The notes beneath the pieces were generated by a model. It did not search any database, was not told where the DNA came from, and saw nothing but the letters and a program-made list of their open reading frames with translations. This document shows positions 22,014 through 31,408 of a stretch of 64,000 nucleotides of DNA, piece by piece. The stretch covers positions 38,542,964-38,606,963 of the forward strand of contig CM059556.1 of NCBI GenBank assembly GCA_030386875.1, in the 5' to 3' direction. Position 1 is the stretch's first letter, and every line of letters begins with the position of its first letter. The stretch comes from Morinoia aosen. Lineage: Eukaryota > Arthropoda > Malacostraca > Amphipoda > Talitridae. The translations under genes and the position numbers were made by a program.

Positions 22014-22687
22014 GGTCAATGTGAAGTTTCATGCAATCACGGAAATTGATAATGATATTCCAAACAATCACTAAAGGAACCCATTTAAGAACGTTTTTCA
22101 TGAACGACATTCTGCTCGCTGATGCGTTATTTTCGAATTATTGAACTTTGAACTTGGCCTTCCCGCGCCAAAGGAAGCGAGCGTAATTTAATTAAAAACG
22201 GAAGCTAACCCCCTATTACAAACGTAAAGAGGTTGGGTCGTGAGGGGTAGCCATAGTTCTTTTAGTGAAAAGTATATATAAAGCTTCTAAACCACCCATT
22301 AGGGTGACGACCGCAATCTTGTTTACATCGGGTCTAACATGGCGACCACCATGGGCGCCGCCATTTTGGACCCGATGTCAACAAGATTGCGGTCGTCACC
22401 CTAATGGGTGGGTTAGAAGCTTTATTTATAATTTTCACTAGAAGAACTGTGCCTCCCCCTCACGACCCAACCTCTTTACGTTTGTAATAGCTTCCGTTAT
22501 TAATTAAATTACGTTTCACGCGCTCGCTTCCTTTGGCGCCAAGGCCAACTTCAAAGTTCAATTTTCGAAAATAACGCATCAGCGAGCAGAATGTCATTCG
22601 TGTAAAACGTTCTTAAATGGGTTCCTTTAGTGATTCCTGGGATCGGCATTATTATTTTCCGTGATTGCATGAAACTTCACATTGACC
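22014..22687. mobile_element. long foldback element (arms about 330 bp)
   Basis: The segment is an imperfect palindrome centred near 22350. GGTCAATGTGAAGTTTCATG at the left pairs with CATGAAACTTCACATTGACC at the right. The pairing continues through CTGCTCGCTGATGCGTTATT, AGGTTGGGTCGTGAG and GATTGCGGTCGTCACCCTAA. Flanking octamers ACCTAAAC and AAATAAAC match at 6 of 8 positions, consistent with insertion into the outer MITE. A few small indels separate the arms. No open frame is seen. Confidence 0.85.
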
Positions 22688-22820
22688 AAATAAACAAGTT
22701 TTCTTCCATGCACTTTCCGTCGTAAATGAGTATTTTACGAATTATAGCGATAGGTTTAGTTTCGTCTTTGATGACGAATGTGCTCGGATAAACAGCTACC
22801 CATTGATTTTCTAATTTTTG

Positions 22821-23367
22821 GGTAAATCTGAAGGAGATGACAGTTGTCGATTTTCCACTTTTTGGTGCCTGAACCTAATTAATGGAATCAAAATAAACAA
22901 GTTTTCTTCTATTCTTTTTTCGTCTCAAATGAGTATTTTACGATTTATAGCGGTAAGTTTAGTTTCGTCATTGATGACGAATGCGCTCGAATAAACAGCT
23001 ACTCATCGGTTTTCGAATTTTTGTTGCTTGAAACATGGTAATAACATCGAAATAAACCACTTATATTCTATAAACATTTTTTGTCAAATGAGTATTTAAC
23101 GAGGTATAGCGGTAGGTTTGGTTTCGTCTTTCAAGACAGAGCGCTGGAAGCGAGACGCCATTGCAGTATTGCCATACAACTCGATCAAAGAATTTCTTTC
23201 CGCTTCAAAGACTGGAGTTGCGGTAAGTCATTTACCGCTATAACTAATAAAATACTCATTTGAGACAAAAAGTGCATAGAAGAAAACTAGTTTATTTCGA
23301 TCTAATTAACTATGCTAAGGCATCGAAATTTACAAAATCGACAACTGTCATCTCCTTCAGATTTACC
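22821..23367. mobile_element. 547-bp MITE, GGTAAAT family, copy with perfect TSD
   Basis: Perfect terminal inverted repeats of 34 bases begin GGTAAATCTGAAGGAGATGA and end at a TCATCTCCTTCAGATTTACC. The element is flanked by a perfect 8-bp duplication AATTTTTG (22813-22820 and 23368-23375). The length equals that of the copy at 24373. The interior contains repeated sub-motifs (ATGAGTATTTAACGAG, TATAGCGGTA, AAAATACTCATTTGAGAC) arranged as inverted pairs, so most of it can fold. An 8-bp duplication fits hAT-like, P-like or Mutator-like transposition; the TIR start does not decide between them. Confidence 0.9.
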
Positions 23368-23840
23368 AATTTTTGTTCCTTGAATCATGGTAATAACATC
23401 GAAATAAACCACTTTTCTTCTATACACTTTTTTTGTCAAATGAATATTTTAGAAGTTAGCGCGGTAGGTTCAGTTTCGTGTTTGATAACTACCATGGCCG
23501 GAAGCGAGACTCCATTGCAGTATTGCCATTCGCCGGGCTCGATGAATTACATCCCGCATCAAACACTTAAGTTGCGGTAACTAAATCACCGCTATAACTC
23601 GTAAAATACTTAATTACGACGGAAAGTGCATGGAAGAAAACTTGTTTATTTCGATCTAATTAACTATGTTTAGGCACCGAAAAATCAAATATAAATTCCC
23701 GCTTAATCCTCAACATTTACCCAATTTTTCATCGACGCACTTTCCGTCGAAAATGAGTATTTAACGAGTTATAGCGGTGACGTAATGTAACGTAACGGAA
23801 CTAATCTAACCCAAAGTAACCTAAAGTACGCTGAAGTAAC

Positions 23841-24260
23841 GGTCAATAGTGAATTTGATGTTGCCAATGATTTCAATAATTTTGTTACCATATATTAATA
23901 ATATGGTACAATTGAAAACGTTTTGGTCAATATTTACTTTAATGTTGTCAACGATTTTCATAATTTCGTTGATATTGATAGGTAATATAGTCGATTTTAA
24001 GACATTTTACATGAATGACAATGTGCTCGCAAATGCTTAGTTTTTGAGTTATTTAAGTTTGAAGTTATACGAACGGCGCTCCTGAATGGCCTTTTTGCCC
24101 AAAAGCAGTCATTGTTTTTGCAATAGAAACGGAAGCTAACCCCCCATTACAAACGTAAAGAGGTTGGGTCGTGAGTGGGTAGCCACAGTTCTTCTAGTGA
24201 AATTATCAATAAAGGTTCAAAGCAGCCCATTAAGGTCACGTCAACAATTTGTTTACATCT
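23841..24260. mobile_element. partial, diverged single-arm copy of the foldback element
   Basis: It begins GGTCAAT like the left end at 22014 and shares CATGAATGACA, GTGCTCGC and then a long match: ACGGAAGCTAACCCC, TTACAAACGTAAAGAGGTTG, GGTCGTGAG. The opposite arm is missing, since the downstream GCGGC-rich part does not fold back. The copy is older and more diverged than the 22014 one. Confidence 0.7.
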
Positions 24261-24372
24261 GCTCCATGATGGCGGCGGCCGTACCGGGTGGCGACATCTA
24301 TGAGCTGACTGTAAAGGTGACGACGTAATGACGACCAAAAAAAACGTCAAAAGCACCAAGTACGAGAAATAG

Positions 24373-24919
24373 GGTAAATCTGAAGGAGATGACAGTTGTC
24401 GATTTTCCACTTTTTGGTGCCTGAACCTAATTAATTGAATCAAAATAAACAAGTTTTGTCCTATTCATTTTTCGTCTCAAATGAGTATTTTACGATTTAT
24501 AGCGGTAAGTTTAGTTTCGTCATTGATGACGAATGCGCTCGAATAAACAGCTACTCATCGATTTTCGAATTTTTGTTGCTTGAAACATGGTAATAACATC
24601 GAAATAAACAACTTTTATTCCATACACTTTTTTCGTCAAATGAGTATTTAACGAGGTATAGCGGTAGGTTTGGTTTCGTCTTTCAAGACAGAGCGCTGGA
24701 AGCGAGACGCCATTGCAGTATTGCCATACAACTCGATCAAAGAATTTCTTTCCGCTTCAAAGACTGGAGTTGCGGTATGTCATTTACCGCTATAACTAAT
24801 AAAATACTCATTTGAGACAAAAATTGCATAGAAGAAAACTTGTTTATTTCGATTTAATTAACTATGCTAAGGCATCGAAATTTACAAAATCGACAACTGT
24901 CATCTCCTTCAGATTTACC
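24373..24919. mobile_element. 547-bp MITE, GGTAAAT family, second copy
   Basis: It has the same length, TIRs and interior as the copy at 22821, with scattered substitutions (for example CCATACAC for CTATAAAC, and AAATTGCATAG for AAAGTGCATAG). The flanks are unrelated to those of the first copy. No clean 8-bp duplication is visible (AGAAATAG against AAAATAAC). Confidence 0.88.
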
Positions 24920-25034
24920 AAAATAACTGCTATCAAACCAGTTGAAATGAATCGTGCGATTGTGTTTGTCATATTTCTTAGGAGGATTAAATATGTATTC
25001 AAGTGTTGAAGTCGATTTCCCTGATCAGCTAAGT

Positions 25035-25085
25035 ACGACCTGCTCAAACCAACCGTTTACAACCGCGGAAACGCGGTGGACTTGG
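25035..25085. repeat. short dispersed repeat (AACCGCGGAAACG), copy 1
   Basis: The segment AAACCAACCGTTTACAACCG followed by CGGAAACG recurs with three changes at about 27700-27735 (AAACCGACCGTTAACAACCG, CGGAAACG). A related CAACCGTTTCC and AAACGGTTGTTTTGG pair forms a hairpin at 30690-30725. The nature of the repeat is unknown. Confidence 0.5.
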
Positions 25086-25154
25086 TAATATTTTAAAAAT
25101 ATAAAGCTTAACTAGGATCAAATGCGATCATGTTGAGCTTCAAAATCAGCTCCT

Positions 25155-25161
25155 GATATAA

Positions 25162-25198
<37 letters not shown>

Positions 25199-25200
25199 AA
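25155..25200. repeat. (TA)n microsatellite
   Basis: TA runs interrupted by a single TGTA. Confidence 0.95.
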
Positions 25201-25262
25201 GTAAAGATTGTTTTAGAAAATTATATTATATTTATATATATAATTCCTGCGTAATTCCTTCA

Positions 25263-25283
25263 TGAAAATTACCTCCGTGTACC

Positions 25284-25314
<31 letters not shown>

Positions 25315-25335
25315 GGTACACGGAGGTAATTTTCA
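25263..25335. repeat. perfect hairpin with TA-repeat loop
   Basis: TGAAAATTACCTCCGTGTAC at the left is perfectly complementary to GTACACGGAGGTAATTTTCA at the right. The loop is an AT/TA run, which extends the stem further. It may be a tiny foldback element or the product of a replication template switch. Confidence 0.85.
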
Positions 25336-25564
25336 CAATGCTGCTGACCGGCCAGTAGTCGCAAACTCAACTTTCATATATATTAAATTAAAGCTAAATG
25401 AAGGCACGATCCAGTCCAACCTTGGTATTTTCCGAATAGCTTGCTACAATTGACTTCAAATTTAAGTTTGGTGTTTAACCTATTATTTAGTTGCCGCAGT
25501 CAAAGTGCTAATTTTGACTTCTCTCATGATCGCCTCTGATCCTGACTATGTACTGAATTGATCA

Positions 25565-25570
<6 letters not shown>

Positions 25571-25629
<59 letters not shown>
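25571..25629. repeat. (TA)n microsatellite
   Basis: About 29 TA units followed by CTATCTATC. Confidence 0.97.
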
Positions 25630-25631
<2 letters not shown>

Positions 25632-25699
25632 ATCTATCATCTGAGAAATCATCAGTTACTGAACTCTTTTAATTAATGAATAATTCGGAGCCTAATTAG

Positions 25700-25880
25700 G
25701 GGCTTACGGCGACCATAGTAAGGGCCTAATGCTGAGTTTGGAGTGCTGCGTTGATCTTCTTGTGAATTTGGCACCCTCGCACCAGCTCGATTTCGCGACA
25801 GTTGCAGCAGCTGTCACCCAAATGTGGTCAATGTCACCGAGGTGTTGTAGATGTTGTCAAATGTCGTGTTGGGTTCTGTT
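25700..25880. other. single-copy patch before the polypyrimidine array
   Basis: A GC-moderate 150-base patch is open in two + frames. One reads LSPKCGQCHRGVVDVVKC, with a CxxC, after a possible acceptor GTTGCAGCAG. There is no donor downstream, only a T-rich run into the array. I do not call an exon. Confidence 0.25.
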
Positions 25881-25884
25881 TTTT

Positions 25885-26866
25885 TTTATTTCACTCTATT
25901 TTTTTAAAATTTTCCCTAATATCAGTATTTTCCTTTTATTCCTCCATTTTTCATCCTATTACTCTATTTTACTTCCAATTCCTCCATTTTCCTTCCAATT
26001 CCTCTATTTTCCTTCTAATTCCTCCATTTTCCTTCCAATTCCTCTATTTTCCTTCTAATTCCTCCATTTTCCTTCTAATTCCTCTATTTTCCTTCCAATT
26101 CCTCTATTTTCCTTCCAATTCCTCTATTTTCCTTCCAATTCCTCTATTTTCCTTCCAATTCCTCTATTTTTCTTCCAACTCCTCTATTTTCCTTCCAATT
26201 CCTCTATTTTTCTTCCAACTCCTCTATTTTCCTTCCAATTCCTCTATTTTTCTTTCAATTCCTCCATTTTCTTTCAGATTCTTTCATTTTTCTTCAGATT
26301 CTTTCATTTTTCTTCAGATTCTTTCATTTTTCTTCAGATTCTTTCATTTTTCTTCAGATTCTTTCATTTTTCTTCAGATTCTTTCATTTTTCTTCAGATT
26401 CTTTCATTTTTCTTCAGATTCTTTCATTTTTCTTTTAGATTCTTTCATTTTCTTTTAGATTCTTTCATTTTCCTTCAAATTCTTTCATTTTCCTTCAGAT
26501 TCTTTCATTTTCCTTCAGATTCTTTCATTTTCCTTCAGATTCTTTCATTTTCCTTCAGATTCTTTCATTTTCCTTCAAATTCTTTCATTTTCCTTCAGAT
26601 TCTTTCATTTTCCTTCAGATTGTTTCATTTTCCTCTAGATTTCTTCATTTTCCTTCAGATTTCTTCATTTTCCTTCAGATTTCTTCATTTTCCTTCAGAT
26701 TTCTTCATTTTCCTTCAGATTCTTTCACTTTCTTTTAGATTTTTCCATTTTTCTTCAGATTTTTTCATTTTTCTTCAGATTTTTTCATTTTTCTTCAGAT
26801 TTTTTCATTTTTCTTCAGATTTTTTCATTTTTCTTCAGATTTTTTCATTTTTCTTCAGATTCCTTC
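25885..26866. repeat. 20-bp polypyrimidine array, two subfamilies
   Basis: About 49 units. The left part is TTCCAATTCCTCTATTTTCC. The right part, from about 26270, is TTCAGATTCTTTCATTTTTC, grading to CAGATTTTTTCATTTTTCTT. Both have period 20 and share the TTTTC/TTC frame, so one subfamily derives from the other. The + strand is over 80 percent pyrimidine. Confidence 0.96.
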
Positions 26867-26929
26867 TAATGAGCCCCAATCAACGTAAAATAATTTTAAC
26901 CTCCGAATTACAAAATTGGCAGACACTCC

Positions 26930-27250
26930 TTAGATTTACGGTATCCAAATCTCAGTCCCCTCAGGGGTACACCTGTAGTATTTATGGGAATTAGCTCTCC
27001 TAAGGGAAAATGTGAAGTCCCAAGCCAAAGGTAAGGTAGGCCTTCGTTTCATAGAAATAGGGTTTTGGTTTCGTTACGGACCACATTTTGTTTTCGGTTC
27101 ATTGCTGTCCTGTTTTTCAGCACCTGTGACTTTCTTCTTCAACTTTTATATTGTTTTATAAATTTCTTTCTTAACTTATTCTAACTACGCCCAGGGATTA
27201 AGTCTGAAACACACTTTGTGCAAACGTTCCGAATTCCCTTTACACGTTGA
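26930..27250. repeat. dispersed repeat of unknown class, copy A
   Basis: It shares with 39430-39660 the words GGGAATT, GGGAAAATGT and AGTCCCAAGC, and further right ACACACTTTGTGCA and TTCCCT. A third relative is at 29465-29830. The copies are diverged and their borders are not definable by eye. The sequence could be a SINE-like or other non-autonomous element. Confidence 0.5.
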
Positions 27251-27896
27251 CTACGGTTGTAAGGTTGCTACGTTGCTTAAGTTAGGTTGAATGAAGTCGT
27301 ATTGAAAAAACCGCCTTTACAGTTCGAATAAATTTTTATCATTTCTAAAAAGTCTAAAGAATACAATTAAATCATATTATTTTACCGTATTCACTAAAAT
27401 TCATTTCGTATAAGGTAGAAAAATAAGTGATATGTTATTTGTGTATTCCTGCACGTAAATGAGCAACTTACCTTGTGGTATACACACGCATTAGGCCGTA
27501 TGTGTACCGCTGGGTAATTTGCTCATTCTCGTACCAGTATAAATGAATGACATCTTATCTGTTTCGTGTCCTTTTTAGAAAATGATTGTTATCATACGGC
27601 ATGAAAAATTTTCGTGCAACTACAGTTTTCAAATTTCTCAAAAAAGATATAAATAGATTCGAGCTGTAAAATCCATTTCCTAATTTTGCCACTCATAACC
27701 AAACCAAACCGACCGTTAACAACCGCGGAAACGTAGCGAACGTTACTCCATGCTGGCTGGTGCTTTTCACCTTTCTCAAAGAACATCTTTGTTGTGGGAA
27801 AAACGCTTGAAACCTTATGTGATCTAATCTAGTTCAGAAGATGAGAATAAGTTTGGACAGACCTAGCAAGCAAACTAGCAGACAAACAAAAACGCT
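27251..27896. other. low-copy DNA, no gene called
   Basis: Contains the second AACCGCGGAAACG repeat (27700-27735) and a region (about 27420-27545, TGAGCAACTTACC and GTATACACACGC) weakly similar to 30880-30925. A 64-codon minus-strand frame (27592-27786) has no support. Confidence 0.4.
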
Positions 27897-27899
27897 ACT

Positions 27900-28950
27900 A
27901 AACACGCGAGCAAGCACGCGACCAAGCACGCGACCAAGCACGCGACCAAGCACGCGACCAAGCACGCGACCAAGCACGCGACCAAGCACGCGATCAAGCA
28001 CGCGATCAAGCACGCGATCAAGCACGCGATCAAGCACGCGACCAAGCACGCGACCAAGCACGCGACCAAGCACGCGACCAAGCACGCGCGCCGCCAAGCA
28101 CGCGCGCCGCCAAGCACGCGCGCAGCCAAGCACGCGCGCCGCCAAGCACGCGCGCCGCCAAGCACGCGCGCCGCCAAGCACGCGCGCCGCCAAGCACGCG
28201 CGCCGCCAAGCACGCGCGCCGCCAAGCACGCGCGCCGCCAAGCACGCGCGCCGCCAAGCACGCGCGCCGCCAAGCACGCGCGCCGCCAAGCACGCGCGCC
28301 GCCAAGCACGCGCGCCGCCAAGCACGCGCGCCGCCAAGCACGCGCGCCGCCAAGCACGCGCGCCGCCAAGCACGCGCGCCGCCAAGCACGCGCGCCGCCA
28401 AGCACGCGCGCCGCCAAGCACGCGCGCAGCCAAGCACGCGCGCCGCCAAGCACGCGCGCCGCCAAGCACGCGCGCCGCCAAGCACGCGCGCCGCCAAGCA
28501 CGCGCGCCGCCAAGCACGCGCGCCGCCAAGCACGCGCGCCGCCAAGCACGCGCGCCGCCAAGCACGCGCGCCGCCAAGCACGCGCGCCGCCAAGCACGCA
28601 CGCCGCCAAGCACGCGCGCCGCCAAGCACGCGCGCCGCCAAGCACGCGCGCCGCCAAGCACGCGCGCCGCCAAGCACGCGCGCCGCCAAGCACGCGCGCC
28701 GCCAAGCACGCGCGCCGCCAAGCACGCGCGCCGCCAAGCACGCGCGCCGCCAAGCACGCGCGCCGCCAAGCACGCGCGCCGCCAAGCACGCGCGCCGCCA
28801 AGCACGCGCGCCGCCAAGCACGCGCGCCGCCAAGCACGCGCGCCGCCAAGCACGCGCGCCGCCAAGCACGCGCGCCGCCAAGCACGCGCGCCGCCAAGCA
28901 CGCGCGCCGCCAAGCACGCGCGCCGCCAAGCACGCGCGCCGCCAAGCACG
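27900..28950. repeat. CpG-dense 12-bp then 16-bp satellite
   Basis: About 15 units of AAGCACGCGACC (with AAGCACGCGATC) change at 28085 into about 54 units of AAGCACGCGCGCCGCC. The 16-bp unit equals the 12-bp unit with four extra C/G bases. The 16-bp part is nearly invariant (rare GCAGCC and CGCACG variants) and carries several CpG per unit. Long arginine/alanine-rich frames on both strands are artefacts. Confidence 0.98.
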
Positions 28951-29326
28951 TTAACAGTGTATACTATGATATAAAAGTATCCCCTGAGGACCAGCAGACT
29001 CTCAGAACTCCTCACGCTGTGTAGAAATAAATATCTTATTTTCTGCAGTTACCTTCGCATTTGCGCCGCCCTAAGACGATCAGGATGGCGAATGGAAAGT
29101 TTATTGTTGCGCAGCGCCGCGGGAGAGGATTACTTCATGGAAGAGTTCTCTTTTTCCCTCGAAATTCCTGAACCGGAAACTCCATTCGCGACATTCCCTC
29201 ATCTGTTGAGAGAATTTTTCTTTTTCTAAGTCCGCTGGCTGTTCAAAATAACTTTCTGAAGGCAGCAGGTCACCGGTTGCTGCAGTGATCTAAATGTTCC
29301 CTAAGGAGGCACAGGATAGGTAATAG
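28951..29326. other. low-copy DNA between satellite and MITE
   Basis: An open segment after TATTTTCTGCAG (29037-29048) runs about 40 codons with basic residues, then stops with no donor. I see no supportable gene. Confidence 0.3.
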
Positions 29327-29434
29327 CCCAGTCTAGCTTTTCCGCCGGAGCATGCATGCTTTTTGCCGCCCAAGTGATTAAATCACTTGGGCGGCGAAAA
29401 ACATGCATGCAGGCCGCGAGAAAGTTAGACTGGG
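29327..29434. mobile_element. palindromic MITE, copy 2
   Basis: Near-perfect palindrome: CCCAGTCTAGCTTTTCCGCC at the left pairs with GAAAGTTAGACTGGG at the right, and GCATGCATGCTTTTTGCCGC pairs with GGGCGGCGAAAAACATGCAT. The centre is AAGTGATTAAATCACTT. It is clearly the same family as 6449-6558. No convincing target duplication is visible. Confidence 0.88.
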
Positions 29435-29449
29435 AGGCTGAGGTGAGTA

Positions 29450-29870
29450 GGGTTTGTGTATCCTATGCTATGGGGACTGCTGCCCCCTGGGGAATTCTGT
29501 TAGGTCCCCTAGCATAGGTAATAGCTTTAGGTTAGTTATGTTTGTTTATCGTATGGTATGGGGACTAGTGCCCACTGGGGAATACTATTAGGTCCCTCAT
29601 CTATATATAGTCCTTCCGGACATCCGTGTTTCTTACTCACTTTTTCAGTTTCCATGCTTTCTATCCTATCTCTTCTTCATTGTTTTTTATTTTCTTCTTT
29701 ACTTGTTATTCCTTTGAGTATGGTATCCCGCGTGGGAATACAACTTGCGCATAGATTCCGCTCTCTACAGTATATGCTGCATGGTCCCTTCTTTCAGCTC
29801 TCTTGGGATCGCCTTCGTTGTGGCTAGGGAGTCTTGAAATAAATTAATAATACGAAGGCTTTCTCTTGAA
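29450..29870. repeat. dispersed repeat of unknown class, copies B
   Basis: TATGGGGACT, GGGGAATTCTGTTAGGTCCC and a second version TATGGGGACTAGTGCCCA, GGGGAATACTATTAGGTCCC lie 90 bases apart. They resemble 39440-39490 (GGGAATTGGCGTTCCCAGGG, AAAATGTTAGGTCCC). The right end has GGAATACAACTTGCGCATAG and then GAAATAAATTAATAATA. It may be a short retroposon-type element, but the class is not established. Confidence 0.5.
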
Positions 29871-30187
29871 GTTTGATATAAGCCTAGTTACTGCAGCAGA
29901 TAGGATGGCCAATGGTGGAAAAAATTCGAACGTCAGGCAATGATAAGAGCGAAAGGACTGGAAAGCCTTTAGGTTTGACTACAAAGTTCTACCCCCGACA
30001 CACTTTGTGAGCTCATTTTTTTTTTGTAAAGAATTAGTCTGAAGGCCCATAATGCGTTAACTGGTGCGGGTTAAACGGAAGTTTGAGATTCAAATCCATT
30101 TAAACTCGATTTCAACATTTAAAAGACGAAAAATTGATTGAAAAGTGCCATTCTCTAGTCCTTCATGTCTAGTGCTATCATCTAGAC

Positions 30188-30405
30188 CAGGGGTCTCTAA
30201 ACTTGTCAACGTAAGGACCAGGTTATATATTTCCCTCATTCATGCAGGCCAAAGAAATAAAAATGAAAAAATCGGTGCCGACGATAATTAGTCGTACGAT
30301 AATAATTTTTGCAAAGCCACCACACAGGCATTTGTTTGGCGGGCCGGATGAAATTATGTGACGGGCTGGATGTGGCCCGCGGGCCTTATAGTTTAGAGAC
30401 CCCTG
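30188..30405. mobile_element. 218-bp hAT-type MITE
   Basis: The terminal inverted repeats CAGGGGTCTCTAAACT and AGTTTAGAGACCCCTG (one extra T/A near the inner end) are the typical CAGGGGTC form of hAT elements. Flanking octamers ATCTAGAC (30180-30187) and ATCAAGAC (30406-30413) match at 7 of 8 positions, as expected for an 8-bp hAT target duplication. The interior GGGCCGGATG and CTGGATGTGGCCCGCGGGCC next to the right end is common in such elements. No transposase is present. Confidence 0.92.
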
Positions 30406-30413
30406 ATCAAGAC

Positions 30414-30994
30414 ATTTAGAAATTTTTTTTGTGACCCCCGGTGAGTCACAGATGATAAGGAAGTTTACTCGATATTTCTATACTTCACAGGTAGAATTTT
30501 CGAATAGCTTTGACCGACGTAGCGGTACCGCCGGCAGCGAAAGTTCTGCCAACTGGGTTACGCTGCGTGCATTTTTTCTAGCCAAAATTTTGACGTTTTT
30601 TAGGGTAAAATTTGAAGATTAGAGCAAGAAGAACAGCACGCAGCCAAGTCGACGGAACTTACGCCCCCAGCTGTGCTGGTACGACGTCTTAACAACCGTT
30701 TCCAAGGTTTTAAACGGTTGTTTTGGTTGAGTTGTGAAAAGCAGAATTCGGAAATCGGCTTTGCTGCTTGAATGTATTTTTATTCTTCCTTAGAAATATG
30801 GGAATGTACGATAAGATTTCTCCTTGTATGATGACTGTTATTTTTTGCAAAAGATTAAAAAAGAGATTAAAATTCATTTATTCCAGTACATGAATGAGTA
30901 ATTTACCGAATGGTACACATGCGGCCAGTACGCAGGGAATGTGTTAAGTTCTGGGAAAACATTGCTCCCGCTCACTTGATGGCAGAGGGCGTAT
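30414..30994. other. low-copy DNA, weak coding candidate only
   Basis: A 63-codon open frame (30431-30622) includes a GC-richer stretch after ACTTCACAG at about 30491 (EFSNSFDRRSGTAGSESSAN). No donor is convincing, so I do not call it. An imperfect hairpin CAACCGTTTCC/AAACGGTTG lies at 30690-30725. Confidence 0.3.
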
Positions 30995-31332
30995 ATTGCG
31001 TGAGCACATTGCGTGAGCACATTGCGTGAGCACATTGCGTGAGCACATTGCGTGAGCACATTGCGTGAGCACATTGCGTGAGCACATTGCGTGAGCACAT
31101 TGCGTGAGCACATTGCGTGAGCACATTGCGTGAGCACATAGCGTGAGCACATTGCGTGAGCACATTGCGTGAGCACATTGCGTGAGCACATTGCGTGAGC
31201 ACATTGCGTGAGCACATTGCGTGAGCACATTGCGTGAGCACATTGCGTGAGCACATTGCGTGAGCACATTGCGTGAGCACATTGCGTGAGCACATTGCGT
31301 GAGCACATTGCGTGAGCACATTGCATGAGCAA
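30995..31332. repeat. 13-bp minisatellite (ATTGCGTGAGCAC)n
   Basis: About 25 units, nearly perfect; one unit has ATAGCG. Because 13 is not a multiple of three, the three overlapping minus-strand frames repeat every 13 residues, which shows they are artefacts. Confidence 0.98.
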
Positions 31333-31408
31333 ATTACTTAATGGGTAGGCAGGAGGGACAGGAGGGATAAATGGATGGGTAGATAAGTAAGCTAATAGTT
31401 TGAAGCGG

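Larger units (their letters stand above)
21936..23721. mobile_element. MITE of the GGTAAAT family, outer copy split by two insertions
   Basis: The left end GGTAAATGTTGAGGATTAA is matched, inverted, by TTAATCCTCAACATTTACC ending at 23721. The next bases (ATCGATTTTCCACT) and the interior match the smaller family members at 22821 and 24373. The outer element is interrupted by a palindromic element (22014-22687) and by a full younger relative (22821-23367). The flanking octamers CTGTTTTT and CAATTTTT agree at 6 of 8 positions, which fits an old 8-bp target duplication. No transposase frame is present. Confidence 0.75.

Noticed and set aside
29037-29170. Possible exon after TATTTTCTGCAG
   Set aside because: Frame of about 40 codons ends in TGA with no recognisable protein character, and nearby sequence is repeat-derived. 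Evidence too thin.
30431-30622. 63-codon frame with FSNSFDRRSGTAGSES
   Set aside because: No donor, uncertain acceptor, and it sits right beside a hAT insertion and repeat relics.
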